From positions 744,001 to 808,000 of the forward strand of contig NZ_CP088251.1 in NCBI RefSeq assembly GCF_021117405.1: a stretch of 64,000 nucleotides of DNA, in the 5' to 3' direction. Under the pieces are notes generated by a model. The model searched no databases and was not told the DNA's origin. It was given only the letters and a program-made list of their open reading frames with translations. The stretch is from Frateuria edaphi (GTDB lineage Bacteria; Pseudomonadota; Gammaproteobacteria; Xanthomonadales; Rhodanobacteraceae). Below, piece by piece: positions 29,284 to 38,117 of this stretch; within the stretch, counting starts at the first letter, position 1, and each line of letters starts with the position of its first letter. The translations under genes and the position numbers were made by a program.

Positions 29284-30090
29284 ATGAGCGTGGCATCGGA
29301 ATATCTCCAGCTGCAAAAACAGAGTGCAGATGAGTTGGTGCGCCAGCACGCGCCACTGGTGCGTCGTATTGCCTATCACCTGATGGGCCGTCTTCCCCCC
29401 AGCGTGGACGTGGGCGACCTGATCCAGTCCGGCATGATCGGCCTGCTCGAGGCCGCGCGGCACTACGCCACCGACCGCGCCGCCAGCTTCGAGACCTACG
29501 CCGGCATCCGCATCCGCGGCGCCATGCTCGACGAGCTGCGCAAGACAGACTGGACCCCCCGCTCGGTGCACCGCAAGGTGCGCGAAGTGGCCGAGGTGGT
29601 GCGCCAGATCGAGATCGAGACCGGCGCCGACGCCGAGGATGCCGAAGTCATCAAGCGCCTCGGCGTGAGCGCGGAGGACTACCACCAGATTCTCGCCGAC
29701 GCCGCCAGCGCGCGCCTGCTCAGCCTCACCGCGCCGGACGACGGCGACGGCGCGCCAGCCTTCGACGTGGTCGACCAGGGCACCCTGGGGCCGGCCGAGA
29801 GCATCGAGCAGGACGGCCTGCGCCAGGCGTTGATCGACGGCATCTCCGGCCTGCCCGAGCGCGAGCAGCTGGTGATGTCGCTGTACTACGAGCAGGAATT
29901 GAACCTGAAGGAAATCGGCGCCGTGCTCGGCGTGACCGAGTCGCGCGTGTGCCAGATCCACGGCCAGGCGATCGTGCGGCTGCGTGCGCGCATGGGCGAC
30001 TGGCGCGACGACGTGCAGGGGGAGTCGGAAACCGGCACCCGCAAAGGCAAGGGCCGCCGCGCTTCATCCGATCGTTCCGTTTCCCGCTGA
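29284..30090 (+). CDS. fliA: Flagellar sigma factor FliA (sigma-28)
   Basis: FliA directs RNA polymerase to late flagellar and chemotaxis promoters. The 268-residue product has sigma region 2 (DLIQSGMIGLLEAARHY, FETYAGIRIRGAMLDELRKTDW), region 3 and region 4 with an HTH (LNLKEIGAVLGVTESRVCQIHGQAIVRLR). It is about 25 residues longer than enterobacterial FliA because of a polar C-terminal tail. Four matching promoters occur in this window (5473, 39591, 41099, 43968). No flgM is in view. Confidence 0.97.
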   Translation: MSVASEYLQLQKQSADELVRQHAPLVRRIAYHLMGRLPPSVDVGDLIQSGMIGLLEAARHYATDRAASFETYAGIRIRGAMLDELRKTDWTPRSVHRKVREVAEVVRQIEIETGADAEDAEVIKRLGVSAEDYHQILADAASARLLSLTAPDDGDGAPAFDVVDQGTLGPAESIEQDGLRQALIDGISGLPEREQLVMSLYYEQELNLKEIGAVLGVTESRVCQIHGQAIVRLRARMGDWRDDVQGESETGTRKGKGRRASSDRSVSR

Positions 30091-30138
30091 CCCCTCCGAC
30101 TTCCGATCCCGAATCCCGATTTCCTACCAGAGGAACCA

Positions 30139-30546
30139 ATGGACAAGAACATGAAAATCCTCGTGGTGGACGACTTCTCCACCATGCGGCGCATCGTCAG
30201 GAACCTGCTGGTGGAGCTGGGTTTCACCAACACGCTGATCCAGGAAGCCGACGACGGCAACAACGCGCTGACCATGCTGAAAAGCCAGCCGTTCGACATG
30301 GTCGTGACCGACTGGAACATGCCCAACATGACCGGCATCGACCTGTTGCGCGCGATCCGCGCCGAACCCTCGCTCAAGGGCCTGCCGGTGCTGATGGTTA
30401 CCGCCGAGAACAACCGCGACCAGATCATCGCCGCGGCCCAGGCGGGCGTGAACGGCTACATCGTCAAGCCGTTCAACGCGGTCACGCTGAAGGAGAAGCT
30501 CACCAAGATCTTCGAGCGCCTGGCCGCCGCGGGAGCCAGCGCATGA
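30139..30546 (+). CDS. cheY: Chemotaxis response regulator CheY (first locus)
   Basis: This is a single-domain receiver that carries the signal from CheA to the FliM switch. The 135-residue protein has the acidic pair (VVDDFS), phospho-acceptor Asp58 ([12 protein letters not shown]) and the KPFN loop. The downstream cheZ overlaps it by ATGA, which identifies it as the motor-binding CheY. AGAGGAA precedes the start. Confidence 0.95.
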   Translation: MDKNMKILVVDDFSTMRRIVRNLLVELGFTNTLIQEADDGNNALTMLKSQPFDMVVTDWNMPNMTGIDLLRAIRAEPSLKGLPVLMVTAENNRDQIIAAAQAGVNGYIVKPFNAVTLKEKLTKIFERLAAAGASA

Positions 30547-31184
30547 GCGCCGTGCTTTCCACCTTCGACGAAACCGCGCTGCCGCAAGAGCTGCAGGACC
30601 TGCTCAACAGCGAAGATGGCGCGGCCTTCGAGCACGCGCTCGATGCGCTGGTGCGCCAGCGCGAGCAGCACCTGTTCCGGGCGTTGGGCCTGCTCGCGCG
30701 CGACCTGCATGGCGCGGTCAGCCGGCTCGGCAACGACCTGGCGCACGAAGGTGTGCCGGGCAAGGTCGCCGACGTGCGCAAGCACCTGAACGACGTGCTG
30801 GAGATGAGCGCCCAGGCGGCCCATCGCAGCATCGATTTCGCCGAACGCATGAGCCCCGAGGCCGACGCGCTGGCGCAGAGCGCCGAGCAGGTGCTCGCCT
30901 CGGCGGCACCATGCGACCCGGTCGCGGACCTGGCGCGCCAGGCCGGCAACTTCGCAGGCGCATGCCGCGAGGGCCTCAACGACATGGTGATGGCGCAGTC
31001 CTGGCAGGATCTGTCCGGCCAGCGCATCAAGAAGGTGGTCAACTTCATCGAGTCGGTGGAGTCCTCGCTGCTGGAGCTGGTCCGCCTGACCGGTGCATTG
31101 TCCGGCCGCGAGCCGCCGCCGGTGGTTGAGAAGATCTCCGGCCAGGACGAGGCGGACCGCCTGCTCAGCGAATTCGGTTTCTAA
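30543..31184 (+). CDS. cheZ: CheY-phosphate phosphatase CheZ
   Basis: CheZ dephosphorylates phospho-CheY and resets the motor. The 213-residue protein is a long helical hairpin with the active-site region [21 protein letters not shown], and ends in the CheY-binding peptide [10 protein letters not shown]. The frame is open upstream only as a shadow; ATG 30543 overlaps the cheY stop. The second chemotaxis locus has no CheZ. Confidence 0.96.
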   Translation: MSAVLSTFDETALPQELQDLLNSEDGAAFEHALDALVRQREQHLFRALGLLARDLHGAVSRLGNDLAHEGVPGKVADVRKHLNDVLEMSAQAAHRSIDFAERMSPEADALAQSAEQVLASAAPCDPVADLARQAGNFAGACREGLNDMVMAQSWQDLSGQRIKKVVNFIESVESSLLELVRLTGALSGREPPPVVEKISGQDEADRLLSEFGF

Positions 31185-31199
31185 GGGAGTCCCAGGCGA

Positions 31200-33134
31200 A
31201 TGGATCCCTCGCTCGACGCCGAACTGCGCGACGATTTCCTGGTCGAGGCCGGGGAGCTGGTCGAGCGCCTGTCGGAACAACTGGTCGAGCTGGAAGCCAG
31301 CCCGCGCGACGCCGAGCTGCTGAACGCGGTGTTCCGCGCCTTCCATACGGTCAAGGGTGGCGCGGGCTTCCTCGCCATCGAGCCGATGGTGCAGCTGTGC
31401 CATCACGCCGAGGACCTGCTCAACGTCGCCCGCAACGGCGCGCTGGTGCTGGATTCGGCGAGGATGGACGCACTGCTCGAAGCGCTGGACCTGCTCAACG
31501 CGATGATGGATGCGCTGCGGGGCGGCACCTCGATGGCCATGCCGCCGCCTGCGCTGCTCAAGCGGCTGACGCCCGGCGCCGCGGCGCCCGCGCCGCCGCC
31601 GGTCGCCGCGCCCGTGGCCGCACCGCCGGCGGACGGCAGCATCGACGACAGCGAATTCGAGGCCCTGCTGGACAGCCTGTACGGCACCGCCGCGCCGGGC
31701 ACCGTCGCACCGGCGCCGGCCGTGCCGTCACCGACCCACATCAGCGACGACGAATTCGAGGCGCTGCTGGACAACCTGCACGGCACGGCGGCGCCCGGCG
31801 CCAGCGCCGTACCGGCATCCAGCACGACTATCGCCGACGACGAATTCGAGGCCCTGCTCGACAACCTGCACGGCAAGGGCGCCGCCCCCGGCGCCCAGCC
31901 CATAACCGCCGCTCCGGCGCCTGCGCCTGCGCCCGCGCCCGCACGCGCGGCCGCGCCGGCCGAGACCAGCGTGCGCGTCGATACCGGCCGGCTCGACGCG
32001 CTGGTCAATCGCGCCGGCGAACTGGTGCTGGTCCGCAACCGCCTGCAGAGCCTGGCCCAGAAGAGCGGCGACGACATGCTGGCGCAGGCCGCGGCCGAAC
32101 TCGACCGCGTCGCCGACGAGATGCAAGGCGCGGTGCTGTCCATGCGCATGCAGCCGGTCGGCCGGCTGTTCCAGCGCTTTCCGCGCATCGTGCGCGACCT
32201 CGCCCGCCAGCTGGGCAAGGAAGTGGACCTGGTGACCGAAGGCGAGGGCACCGACCTCGATCGCAGCCTGGTCGAGGCGCTCGCCGATCCGCTGATCCAC
32301 CTGTTGCGCAACGCACTGGACCACGGGCTGGAAATGCCCGAGGAACGCGTCAAGGTCGGCAAGTCGCGCCGTGGCACGGTGCGCCTGTCCGCCAGCCAGC
32401 GCGGCGAGCGCATCGTCATCGCGGTGAGCGACGACGGCCACGGCATGAACCCCGAGGTGCTCAAGCGCAAGGCGGTCGAGAAGGGCGTGATCGACGCGGC
32501 CCAGGCCGCGCGCCTGAGCGAGAACGAGTGCTACGAACTGATCTTCCGCCCGGGCTTTTCCACCGCCGCGCAGATCTCCGACATCTCCGGCCGCGGCGTC
32601 GGCATGGACGTGGTCAAGACGCGCGTGGCCGAACTCGGCGGCACCCTGCAGGTGCGCTCGAAGCTCGGCCAGGGCAGCGAACTGCAGCTGACCGTGCCGC
32701 TGACCCTGGCGATCCTGCGCGTGCTGATGGTGCGCGTGGGCCCGCGCCTGTTCGCGCTGCCGCTGTCCAACGTGGAGGAAGTGTTCGAACTGTCCGCGGG
32801 CCAGGACCGCATGCTCGATGGCCGGCTGGTCGCCAACCACCGCGGTCGCGCGCTGCCGCTGGGCGATCTGGCCGGCTGGGCCGGCGTGGTCGGCGTCGCG
32901 CCGCGCCACGTGGTGGTGCTGCACATCGGCCACCAGCGCATCGGTTGCCTGGTGCACGAGGTGCTCGGCCGCGAGGACGTCATGGCCAAGCCGCTGGGTC
33001 CGCTGTTCGAGGGCCTGCCGGGCATCGCCGGTGCCACGGTCACCGGCGACGGTGCGCTCGCGCTGGTGCTGGACCTGGCCGGCCTGGCCGACGATGGCGG
33101 GCAGCTCCTGCCGTCACTGAGGGCGGCGGGCTGA
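31200..33134 (+). CDS. cheA: Chemotaxis histidine kinase CheA (first locus)
   Basis: This is the core kinase of the array coupled to cheY-cheZ. The 644-residue protein has an HPt domain with His49 (FHTVKGG), then a Pro/Ala-rich linker (about 120-260). The linker carries three copies of an acidic motif DxEFEALLDxLxG at 33- and 30-residue spacing (31641-31880). The dimerisation, ATPase (LRNALDHGLEMPEE; ISGRGVGMDVV) and CheW-like domains follow. No classical CheY-binding P2 domain is evident; the repeats occupy its place. motC begins 1 nt after the stop. Confidence 0.95.
   Translation: MDPSLDAELRDDFLVEAGELVERLSEQLVELEASPRDAELLNAVFRAFHTVKGGAGFLAIEPMVQLCHHAEDLLNVARNGALVLDSARMDALLEALDLLNAMMDALRGGTSMAMPPPALLKRLTPGAAAPAPPPVAAPVAAPPADGSIDDSEFEALLDSLYGTAAPGTVAPAPAVPSPTHISDDEFEALLDNLHGTAAPGASAVPASSTTIADDEFEALLDNLHGKGAAPGAQPITAAPAPAPAPAPARAAAPAETSVRVDTGRLDALVNRAGELVLVRNRLQSLAQKSGDDMLAQAAAELDRVADEMQGAVLSMRMQPVGRLFQRFPRIVRDLARQLGKEVDLVTEGEGTDLDRSLVEALADPLIHLLRNALDHGLEMPEERVKVGKSRRGTVRLSASQRGERIVIAVSDDGHGMNPEVLKRKAVEKGVIDAAQAARLSENECYELIFRPGFSTAAQISDISGRGVGMDVVKTRVAELGGTLQVRSKLGQGSELQLTVPLTLAILRVLMVRVGPRLFALPLSNVEEVFELSAGQDRMLDGRLVANHRGRALPLGDLAGWAGVVGVAPRHVVVLHIGHQRIGCLVHEVLGREDVMAKPLGPLFEGLPGIAGATVTGDGALALVLDLAGLADDGGQLLPSLRAAG
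31641..31880 (+). repeat. Three tandem acidic-motif repeats inside cheA
   Basis: Each repeat carries the DNA core GAATTCGAGG (31653, 31752, 31842; the middle copy reads GAATTCGAGGC as well) within an encoded D(D/S)EFEALLDxLxG unit. The spacing of 99 and 90 nt keeps the frame. Repeats two and three are nearly identical at protein level, so the duplication looks recent or under strong selection. Confidence 0.8.
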
Positions 33135-33135
33135 C

Positions 33136-33876
33136 ATGGACGTGGTGAGCCTCGTCGGCACGATCCTGGCCTTCCTGGTCATCATCGTGGGCACCATCCT
33201 CAAAGGCTCCACGGTCGGCGCGCTGGTCAACCCGGCCGCGTTCGTGATCGTCTTCGCCGGCACCATCGCCGCCTTGATGGTGCAGACGCCCGGCAGCGTG
33301 CTCAAGCGCGCGCTGGGCATGCTGCCGATGGTCTACCGCCCGCCGGTGTTCCAGCCCTCGGACCTGATTGCCCGCATCATCGGCTGGAGCGAGATCTCCC
33401 GCCGGCAGGGCCTGCTCGGCCTCGAGCCGAGGATCGACGAGGAAAGCGACGGCTTCGTGCGCAAGGGCCTGCAGATGCTGGTCGACGGCGGCGAGCCGGA
33501 CGCGATCCGCGGCGTGCTCGAGGTCGAGATGGAGGCGCGCGAGCACAACGAGCTGGTCGCCGCCAAGGTGTTCGAGAACGCCGGCATCTACTCCCCGACG
33601 ATGGGCATCATCGGCGCCGTGATGGGGTTGATGGCGGTGATGCAGAACCTCGCCGATCCCAGCAAGCTGGGCCACGGCATCGCCGCGGCCTTCGTCGCCA
33701 CCATCTACGGCGTGGCGCTGGCCAACCTCCTCATGCTGCCGATGTCCGCGCGGCTCAAGGGCCTGGTGCGCAAGCAGACGCAGATGCGCGAGATCCTCGT
33801 CGAAGGTCTGGTGTCGATCGCCGAAGGGGACAACCCGCGGCAGATCGAGGCCAAGCTGCAGGGGTATCTCTCGTGA
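33136..33876 (+). CDS. motC: Flagellar motor stator protein MotC (MotA family)
   Basis: This is the proton-channel stator subunit of the MotCD type. The 246-residue protein has four TM segments and the MotA/ExbB domain (ENAGIYSPTMGIIGAVMGLMAVM; IAAAFVATIYGVALANLLMLP). Location directly after cheA and before a MotB-type gene matches motCD of pseudomonads and xanthomonads. The stop overlaps motD by 4 nt. Confidence 0.94.
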   Translation: MDVVSLVGTILAFLVIIVGTILKGSTVGALVNPAAFVIVFAGTIAALMVQTPGSVLKRALGMLPMVYRPPVFQPSDLIARIIGWSEISRRQGLLGLEPRIDEESDGFVRKGLQMLVDGGEPDAIRGVLEVEMEAREHNELVAAKVFENAGIYSPTMGIIGAVMGLMAVMQNLADPSKLGHGIAAAFVATIYGVALANLLMLPMSARLKGLVRKQTQMREILVEGLVSIAEGDNPRQIEAKLQGYLS

Positions 33877-34904
33877 AAAAGAAGCATCACCACGAGGATC
33901 ACGTCAACCATGAGGCCTGGGCGATTCCCTACGCCGACCTGATGACGCTGCTGCTCGCTTTCTTCGTGGTGATGTATGCGGTCTCGGTCGTCAACGAGGG
34001 CAAGTACCGCGTGATGTCCGAGTCGATCATCGAGGCGTTCAACGGCTCCAGCCACGTGATCGCGCCGATGCCGGCACAGAATGCGAAGCCGCACAACGTC
34101 GACCCGGCCATCGCCGCGCCGCAGGGCCAGCCCGGCGCGGCCGTCGCGCCGGTGGCCGTGCCGATCCCGTTGCGCCCGGCGCCGCGGCGGATGGTCGCCG
34201 AACGCGCCCCGCACGAGACCTTGCGCGACGTGCAAGCCACGCAGGAAGCGCAGCGCCAAGCGAACCTCACGCGCATCCAGCACGAGGTGGAAAAGGCGCT
34301 GCAACCGCTGATCGACAGGCAGCAGGTCGTCGTGCGCCGCACGGCCAACTGGCTGGAGATCGAGATCCGCACCGACATCCTGTTCCCCAGCGGCGTGGCG
34401 CAGCTCTCGCACCAGGCCGATGCGGTGCTGAGCAGCCTGGGCGGCATCCTGGCGCCGTTCGGCAACCCCTTGCGCATCGAGGGCTATACCGACGACAAGC
34501 CGATCAATACGGCCGTCTTTCCGTCCAACTGGGAACTGTCCGCCGCCCGCGCCGCCAGCGTGGCGCGGCTATTCACCGAACACGGGGTGAGCCCCTCGCG
34601 GCTTGGGATCATCGGCTGGGGCCAGTTCCGCCCGGCGGCCGACAACGTCACCGTCGAAGGCCGCAACCGCAATCGCCGCGTCCTGGTCGTGGTGCTGAGC
34701 GACCACGCCACGCCGACGCGCTATTCCGGCGACGCCGATCGGCTCGGCCAGCTTGCCGACGTCGCGCCGCCCGCCGATGCGCCCGCCACGCCTGTTCCGC
34801 CGGGCGCGGGACTGGCCAAGGCCGGCGCCACGGAAGGCACGCCCAAGGCTGCGGTGCATGTCGTCGAGCCACCGTTGATCGTCACGCCCGGGCACGGCAA
34901 ATGA
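33873..34904 (+). CDS. motD: Flagellar motor stator protein MotD (MotB family)
   Basis: MotD anchors the stator to peptidoglycan. The 343-residue protein starts at GTG 33873 with a His/Lys-rich tail and one TM helix with the proton-carrying Asp22 (AIPYADLMTLLLAFFVVMYA). An Ala/Pro linker leads to an OmpA-like peptidoglycan-binding domain (IRTDILFPSGVAQLS; IEGYTDDKPINT; GRNRNRRVLVVV). A Pro/Ala-rich tail of about 65 residues extends beyond OmpA. No second stator pair occurs in the window. Confidence 0.95.
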   Translation: MKKKHHHEDHVNHEAWAIPYADLMTLLLAFFVVMYAVSVVNEGKYRVMSESIIEAFNGSSHVIAPMPAQNAKPHNVDPAIAAPQGQPGAAVAPVAVPIPLRPAPRRMVAERAPHETLRDVQATQEAQRQANLTRIQHEVEKALQPLIDRQQVVVRRTANWLEIEIRTDILFPSGVAQLSHQADAVLSSLGGILAPFGNPLRIEGYTDDKPINTAVFPSNWELSAARAASVARLFTEHGVSPSRLGIIGWGQFRPAADNVTVEGRNRNRRVLVVVLSDHATPTRYSGDADRLGQLADVAPPADAPATPVPPGAGLAKAGATEGTPKAAVHVVEPPLIVTPGHGK

Positions 34905-34935
34905 GCCGCGCCGCCACTACCATGAAAACCAAGCC

Positions 34936-35397
34936 ATGAATGCTCCGGCCACCCCGAACACCCAGCACTGGCTCACCTTCCAACTGGATGGCCAGGCCTA
35001 CGCCGCACCGCTGGTCCAGGTCAGCGAGGTGATCCGCGTCGGCGAGGTGACGCCGGTGCCCGGCGCCGCTGCCGACCTGCTCGGCATCCGCCATCTGCGC
35101 GGACGCGTGGTGCCGGTGCTGGATGGCCGCCGCCGGCTAGGCCTGCCACCGCGCGATGGCGACACCGACAGCGTGCGCGTGGTGATGCTCAACCATGCCA
35201 GCCATGCCGTCGGCCTGCGCGTCGATGCGGTGGGCGAGTTGCTGTTGCCGGGCGCCGATGCCGTCGCACCGCCGCCGCCAGGTCGCGCCGCGCGGGTGGA
35301 TGATCCGGTCATCGGCGTGTTGCCATGGAAGGGTGGTTTCGTCGCGCTGCTGGACGTGCGCCGGCTGTGCCGGTTGCCGGAGGCGGATGCGGCGTAA
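34936..35397 (+). CDS. cheW: CheW-like coupling protein (first locus)
   Basis: This 153-residue protein is a single CheW domain (WLTFQLDGQAYAAPLVQVSEVIRVGEVTPVPGA; LLGIRHLRGRVVPVLDGRRRLG). It follows motD by 31 nt and closes the cheY-cheZ-cheA-motCD unit. In pseudomonads this place holds parC-parP-cheW; the ParC/ParP genes are absent here. It is more diverged from textbook CheW than the protein at 44029, so it could be a specialised coupling protein. Confidence 0.85.
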   Translation: MNAPATPNTQHWLTFQLDGQAYAAPLVQVSEVIRVGEVTPVPGAAADLLGIRHLRGRVVPVLDGRRRLGLPPRDGDTDSVRVVMLNHASHAVGLRVDAVGELLLPGADAVAPPPPGRAARVDDPVIGVLPWKGGFVALLDVRRLCRLPEADAA

Positions 35398-35494
35398 GTG
35401 TGGGCTCGCCGCAAGGCTGCCCCCATCCGCCCTCCGGCACTTCCCCTGCAGGCGGGGGAAGGAACAACCCTGGCGTAGAGCTCCCCGACCGAGC

Positions 35495-35516
35495 CTTCCC
35501 CCGTTGACGGGGGGAG
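35495..35516. repeat. CTTCCCCCG hairpin after cheW
   Basis: A 9-bp stem with one mismatch and a 4-nt loop lies between the convergent cheW and dsrE-type genes. It can serve as a weak terminator and resembles the other CT-rich/GA-rich hairpins in the window. Confidence 0.4.
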
Positions 35517-35550
35517 GGAGCCGACCGGCGGAAGGGGCGACCTTGCCGGA

Positions 35551-36183
35551 TCAATCCGGCTCTTTCGGCACCTCGCCGTAGCCCGCCGCCTGCAGCTCCT
35601 CACGCGTGGTCAGCGCCGACAGCGAGAGCTTCATGCCCGGCCGGATGTTGGCGGCCACGAAGTTCTGGTGCCCGAGCGCCTGCCCGCACACCACCATGTC
35701 CACATTGGCCTGGTGCAGTTGCCGGATCAAGCCTGCGTTCGGGTTGGGGCGCCCGAACTTCTTCCGGTAGGCCGCGTCCGACAGCGCGAGGTCGACGCCT
35801 TGTCCGTAGAACAGCACCACCAGGTGCACCTTGTCGTTGGGCACGCCCGCCAGCGCATACAGGTTGAGAAGCTTGGCCGCGGTGTGCAGCCGCCGGTTGA
35901 TTTCACCGTGGCTGGGTTCGTCGCTGTCGATGTCGATGTACAGGCGATGGTCGGCCCGGGTCGAGGGCATCAGCGCGTCCGGGCCCACCGGCAACACGCC
36001 GCCGGCGCCATGGATGCGCGGGTAGGTGAGGCGCGGGTCGGGGCGCGGGCGCGAGACCGTGAAGGCAACGGCCGCGGCACAGGCCACCAGCAGCAGGACG
36101 ACGCCGCTCCAGGCCAGCATGCGGCGGATCGGCGAAGGGGCGAGATCATCGTCGGACATGGTGGTCGCTTTGCTTTGGGACAT
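35551..36183 (-). CDS. DsrE-family membrane-anchored protein
   Basis: This 210-residue protein has one N-terminal TM helix (about 22-44) and a soluble DsrE/DsrF-like domain. The domain shows VHLVVLFYGQGVDLAL, FGRPNPNAGLIRQLHQANVDMVVCGQAL with Cys166, and ALTTREELQAAGYG. Such domains bind small sulfur species or act in sulfur transfer; the single Cys is in the usual VCGQ position. An AGGAG-type site lies about 11 nt before ATG 36183; ATG 36159 is an alternative. It lies downstream of two cytochrome c genes on the same strand. Confidence 0.82.
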   Translation of the reverse strand: MSQSKATTMSDDDLAPSPIRRMLAWSGVVLLLVACAAAVAFTVSRPRPDPRLTYPRIHGAGGVLPVGPDALMPSTRADHRLYIDIDSDEPSHGEINRRLHTAAKLLNLYALAGVPNDKVHLVVLFYGQGVDLALSDAAYRKKFGRPNPNAGLIRQLHQANVDMVVCGQALGHQNFVAANIRPGMKLSLSALTTREELQAAGYGEVPKEPD

Positions 36184-36323
36184 CCCTGAGTGGTCTCCTC
36201 CGGCCGGGTCGCCCCGGCTCGCGAAATGCGCCAGTCAGTGTAGGAACGGCGCGTGAATTGGCAGGCAAAAACCAGGGCCCGCAATGGTGGTTGTGACGCT
36301 GCGCACACTGCTCGGCCGGTCGC

Positions 36324-37232
36324 TCAATGCGCCGGTTGCGCACCCAACAGGTGGCCGTTGACACGCTGGCCATACAGCGACATCGGCGTGTCGTGGAAGG
36401 CCTTGCGCGTGGCGGCCAGGTCGCCTTTGAAGCGCGGATCCTGCGGGCGCTCGTGCGCATCCATGAACATGGCCACGTCCCAGGCTTCCTGATCGCTCAA
36501 GCTGCCGCCGCGGCTGAGCGGCATGTTCGCCTTGATGAACGCGCTGGCCTTGTCCAGCTCGTGCATGCCGGCGCCCCAGTTGAACGAGTCCGGTCCCCAT
36601 AGCGGCGGGAAGACATAGTCGCCGGCGACCTTCTGGCCCTGGCCATTCGCGCCGTGGCAGAGCGCGCAGTCGCGCTGGAACACCGCCTGGCCGCGCGCGT
36701 AGTCCGGTTTCCTTGCCGGCGCCGGGACCTTGGGGTAACCGGCTCCCTCGAGCTTCACGCCGTGCGGCGCGCCTTGCGCCATCCACGACGAATAGGTTTC
36801 CAGCGCGAGCATCACCTTGTCGTCCAGCGGCGGGGCCTTGCCGTTCATGCTGTACATGAAGCAGCCCTGCAGCCGCTCGCCGTAGCTGTTCACGTGGCCG
36901 TTCTTCTTGCGGTATTGCGGATACATGCCATAGGCGCCCCACAGCGGCGCCGCGTCGGCGAGCCGTCCCGCGTCCAGGTGGCAGTTGACGCAGGCGAGCC
37001 CGTTGCCGACGTAGGCCGGTGCGGCCTTGCGCGTGTGCAGGAAGATCTCGCGGCCCAGCCGGACCATGTCGCCGTACGGCCCTTGCGGGATGGCCGATTC
37101 GGACGGTGGCGCGAAGATCGGCGGCTTGGTCGATGGCGTCGCGACTTCGGCGGCGTGCGCATCCATCGGGCTGCGATCGGCGCATCCGCCGAGCGCGAGC
37201 GTGGCGAGCAGCAGGTAGAGGCGCTTGCTCAT
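36324..37232 (-). CDS. TsdA-like di-haem cytochrome c lipoprotein
   Basis: This 302-residue protein has a lipoprotein signal (LATLALGGC, Cys17) and two haem sites, CVNCH (81-85) and CALCH (189-193). Between them, QGCFMYSMNGKAPP carries Cys124 at the position of the axial Cys ligand of thiosulfate dehydrogenase TsdA, and SMNGK matches that family. TsdA interconverts thiosulfate and tetrathionate in the periplasm; this activity is inferred, not shown. The start overlaps the cytochrome c4-like gene by 4 nt. It could also be another SoxXA-related cytochrome. Confidence 0.78.
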   Translation of the reverse strand: MSKRLYLLLATLALGGCADRSPMDAHAAEVATPSTKPPIFAPPSESAIPQGPYGDMVRLGREIFLHTRKAAPAYVGNGLACVNCHLDAGRLADAAPLWGAYGMYPQYRKKNGHVNSYGERLQGCFMYSMNGKAPPLDDKVMLALETYSSWMAQGAPHGVKLEGAGYPKVPAPARKPDYARGQAVFQRDCALCHGANGQGQKVAGDYVFPPLWGPDSFNWGAGMHELDKASAFIKANMPLSRGGSLSDQEAWDVAMFMDAHERPQDPRFKGDLAATRKAFHDTPMSLYGQRVNGHLLGAQPAH

Positions 37233-37888
37233 CGTCCGCCGCTCCCGGCCGGAAGCGGTTGCGCGGCGAACCACTTTGCCACCGCGGCGATGTCCTCGGC
37301 GCTCAGCGCACGGCTCAGGTGCTGCATCAGCTGCAGCGGATCGTTGCGCCGCGCGCCCTGCTGCCAGGCTTTCAACTGCGCCTCGATGTAGCTCGCCGGC
37401 TGCCCGGCCAGCGGCGGGAAGTGGGCGCCCACGCCCACGCCGCCGGGACCATGGCATTGCTCGCAGGCCGGCACCCGTTGCGACCAGCGCCCGCGCGTGG
37501 CGAGCGTCGCGCCCAGGTCGTTCGCCGACGGCTGCGACGAAGGCGGAATCGCCGGCACGGGCAGTCGGCTGTAGTAGGTGCCGATCGCCTGCCGCTCGTC
37601 CTCGGACAGAGCCCGCGCGATCGGTTGCATCACGGCGTTGGCGCGCGTGCCGGCGGCGTAGTCGGCCAGTTGTCTGGCGACATAAGCGGCATCCAGCCCA
37701 GCCAGGCGTGGAAAGCCCGCCGCTGCCTGGCCCGCGCCGTCCGCCCCATGGCAGGACTGACAGGGCGGCGCGCCATGACCGTTGCCCTGGCTGACGAGCT
37801 CCTGCACCGACGCGGCATGTGCCAGCAGCGGCCATGCCCCCGCAATCAGCGCGCTCCCCAGCACGCGCACGGTCAATCCCCTGCGCAC
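37229..37888 (-). CDS. Cytochrome c4-type di-haem protein (TsdB-like partner)
   Basis: This is a periplasmic electron carrier with two haem-binding motifs, CQSCH (43-47) and CEQCH (142-146), in two similar halves (FPRLAGLDAAYVARQLADY and FPPLAGQPASYIEAQLKAW), as in cytochrome c4. The GTG at 37888 begins a good signal peptide; the frame is open to 37945 but the extra residues are not signal-like. Its stop overlaps the TsdA-like start, as in tsdB-tsdA pairs, where the c4-like protein accepts electrons. Confidence 0.82.
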   Translation of the reverse strand: MRRGLTVRVLGSALIAGAWPLLAHAASVQELVSQGNGHGAPPCQSCHGADGAGQAAAGFPRLAGLDAAYVARQLADYAAGTRANAVMQPIARALSEDERQAIGTYYSRLPVPAIPPSSQPSANDLGATLATRGRWSQRVPACEQCHGPGGVGVGAHFPPLAGQPASYIEAQLKAWQQGARRNDPLQLMQHLSRALSAEDIAAVAKWFAAQPLPAGSGGR

Positions 37889-38117
37889 TCTCGCACCCCC
37901 GACATCCCGATCGTTCCCGCGGGCAGGCGGTCCCCGCGGTTCCAAGGACGTGAGGAATAGCGAGCCTTGCGTGCAGAAAGCGTCAGCAGCCTGGACAGCA
38001 GCCGTCCGGTTGCGTGCATGCAGGGGCGCTGGGCGCCCGCGCGACCGCCGGGCGCAACAGCGTGACGTCGACGCGACGGAACGGCCTCATCGCAACGGCA
38101 GCGGCCTGCGGCGAAGG

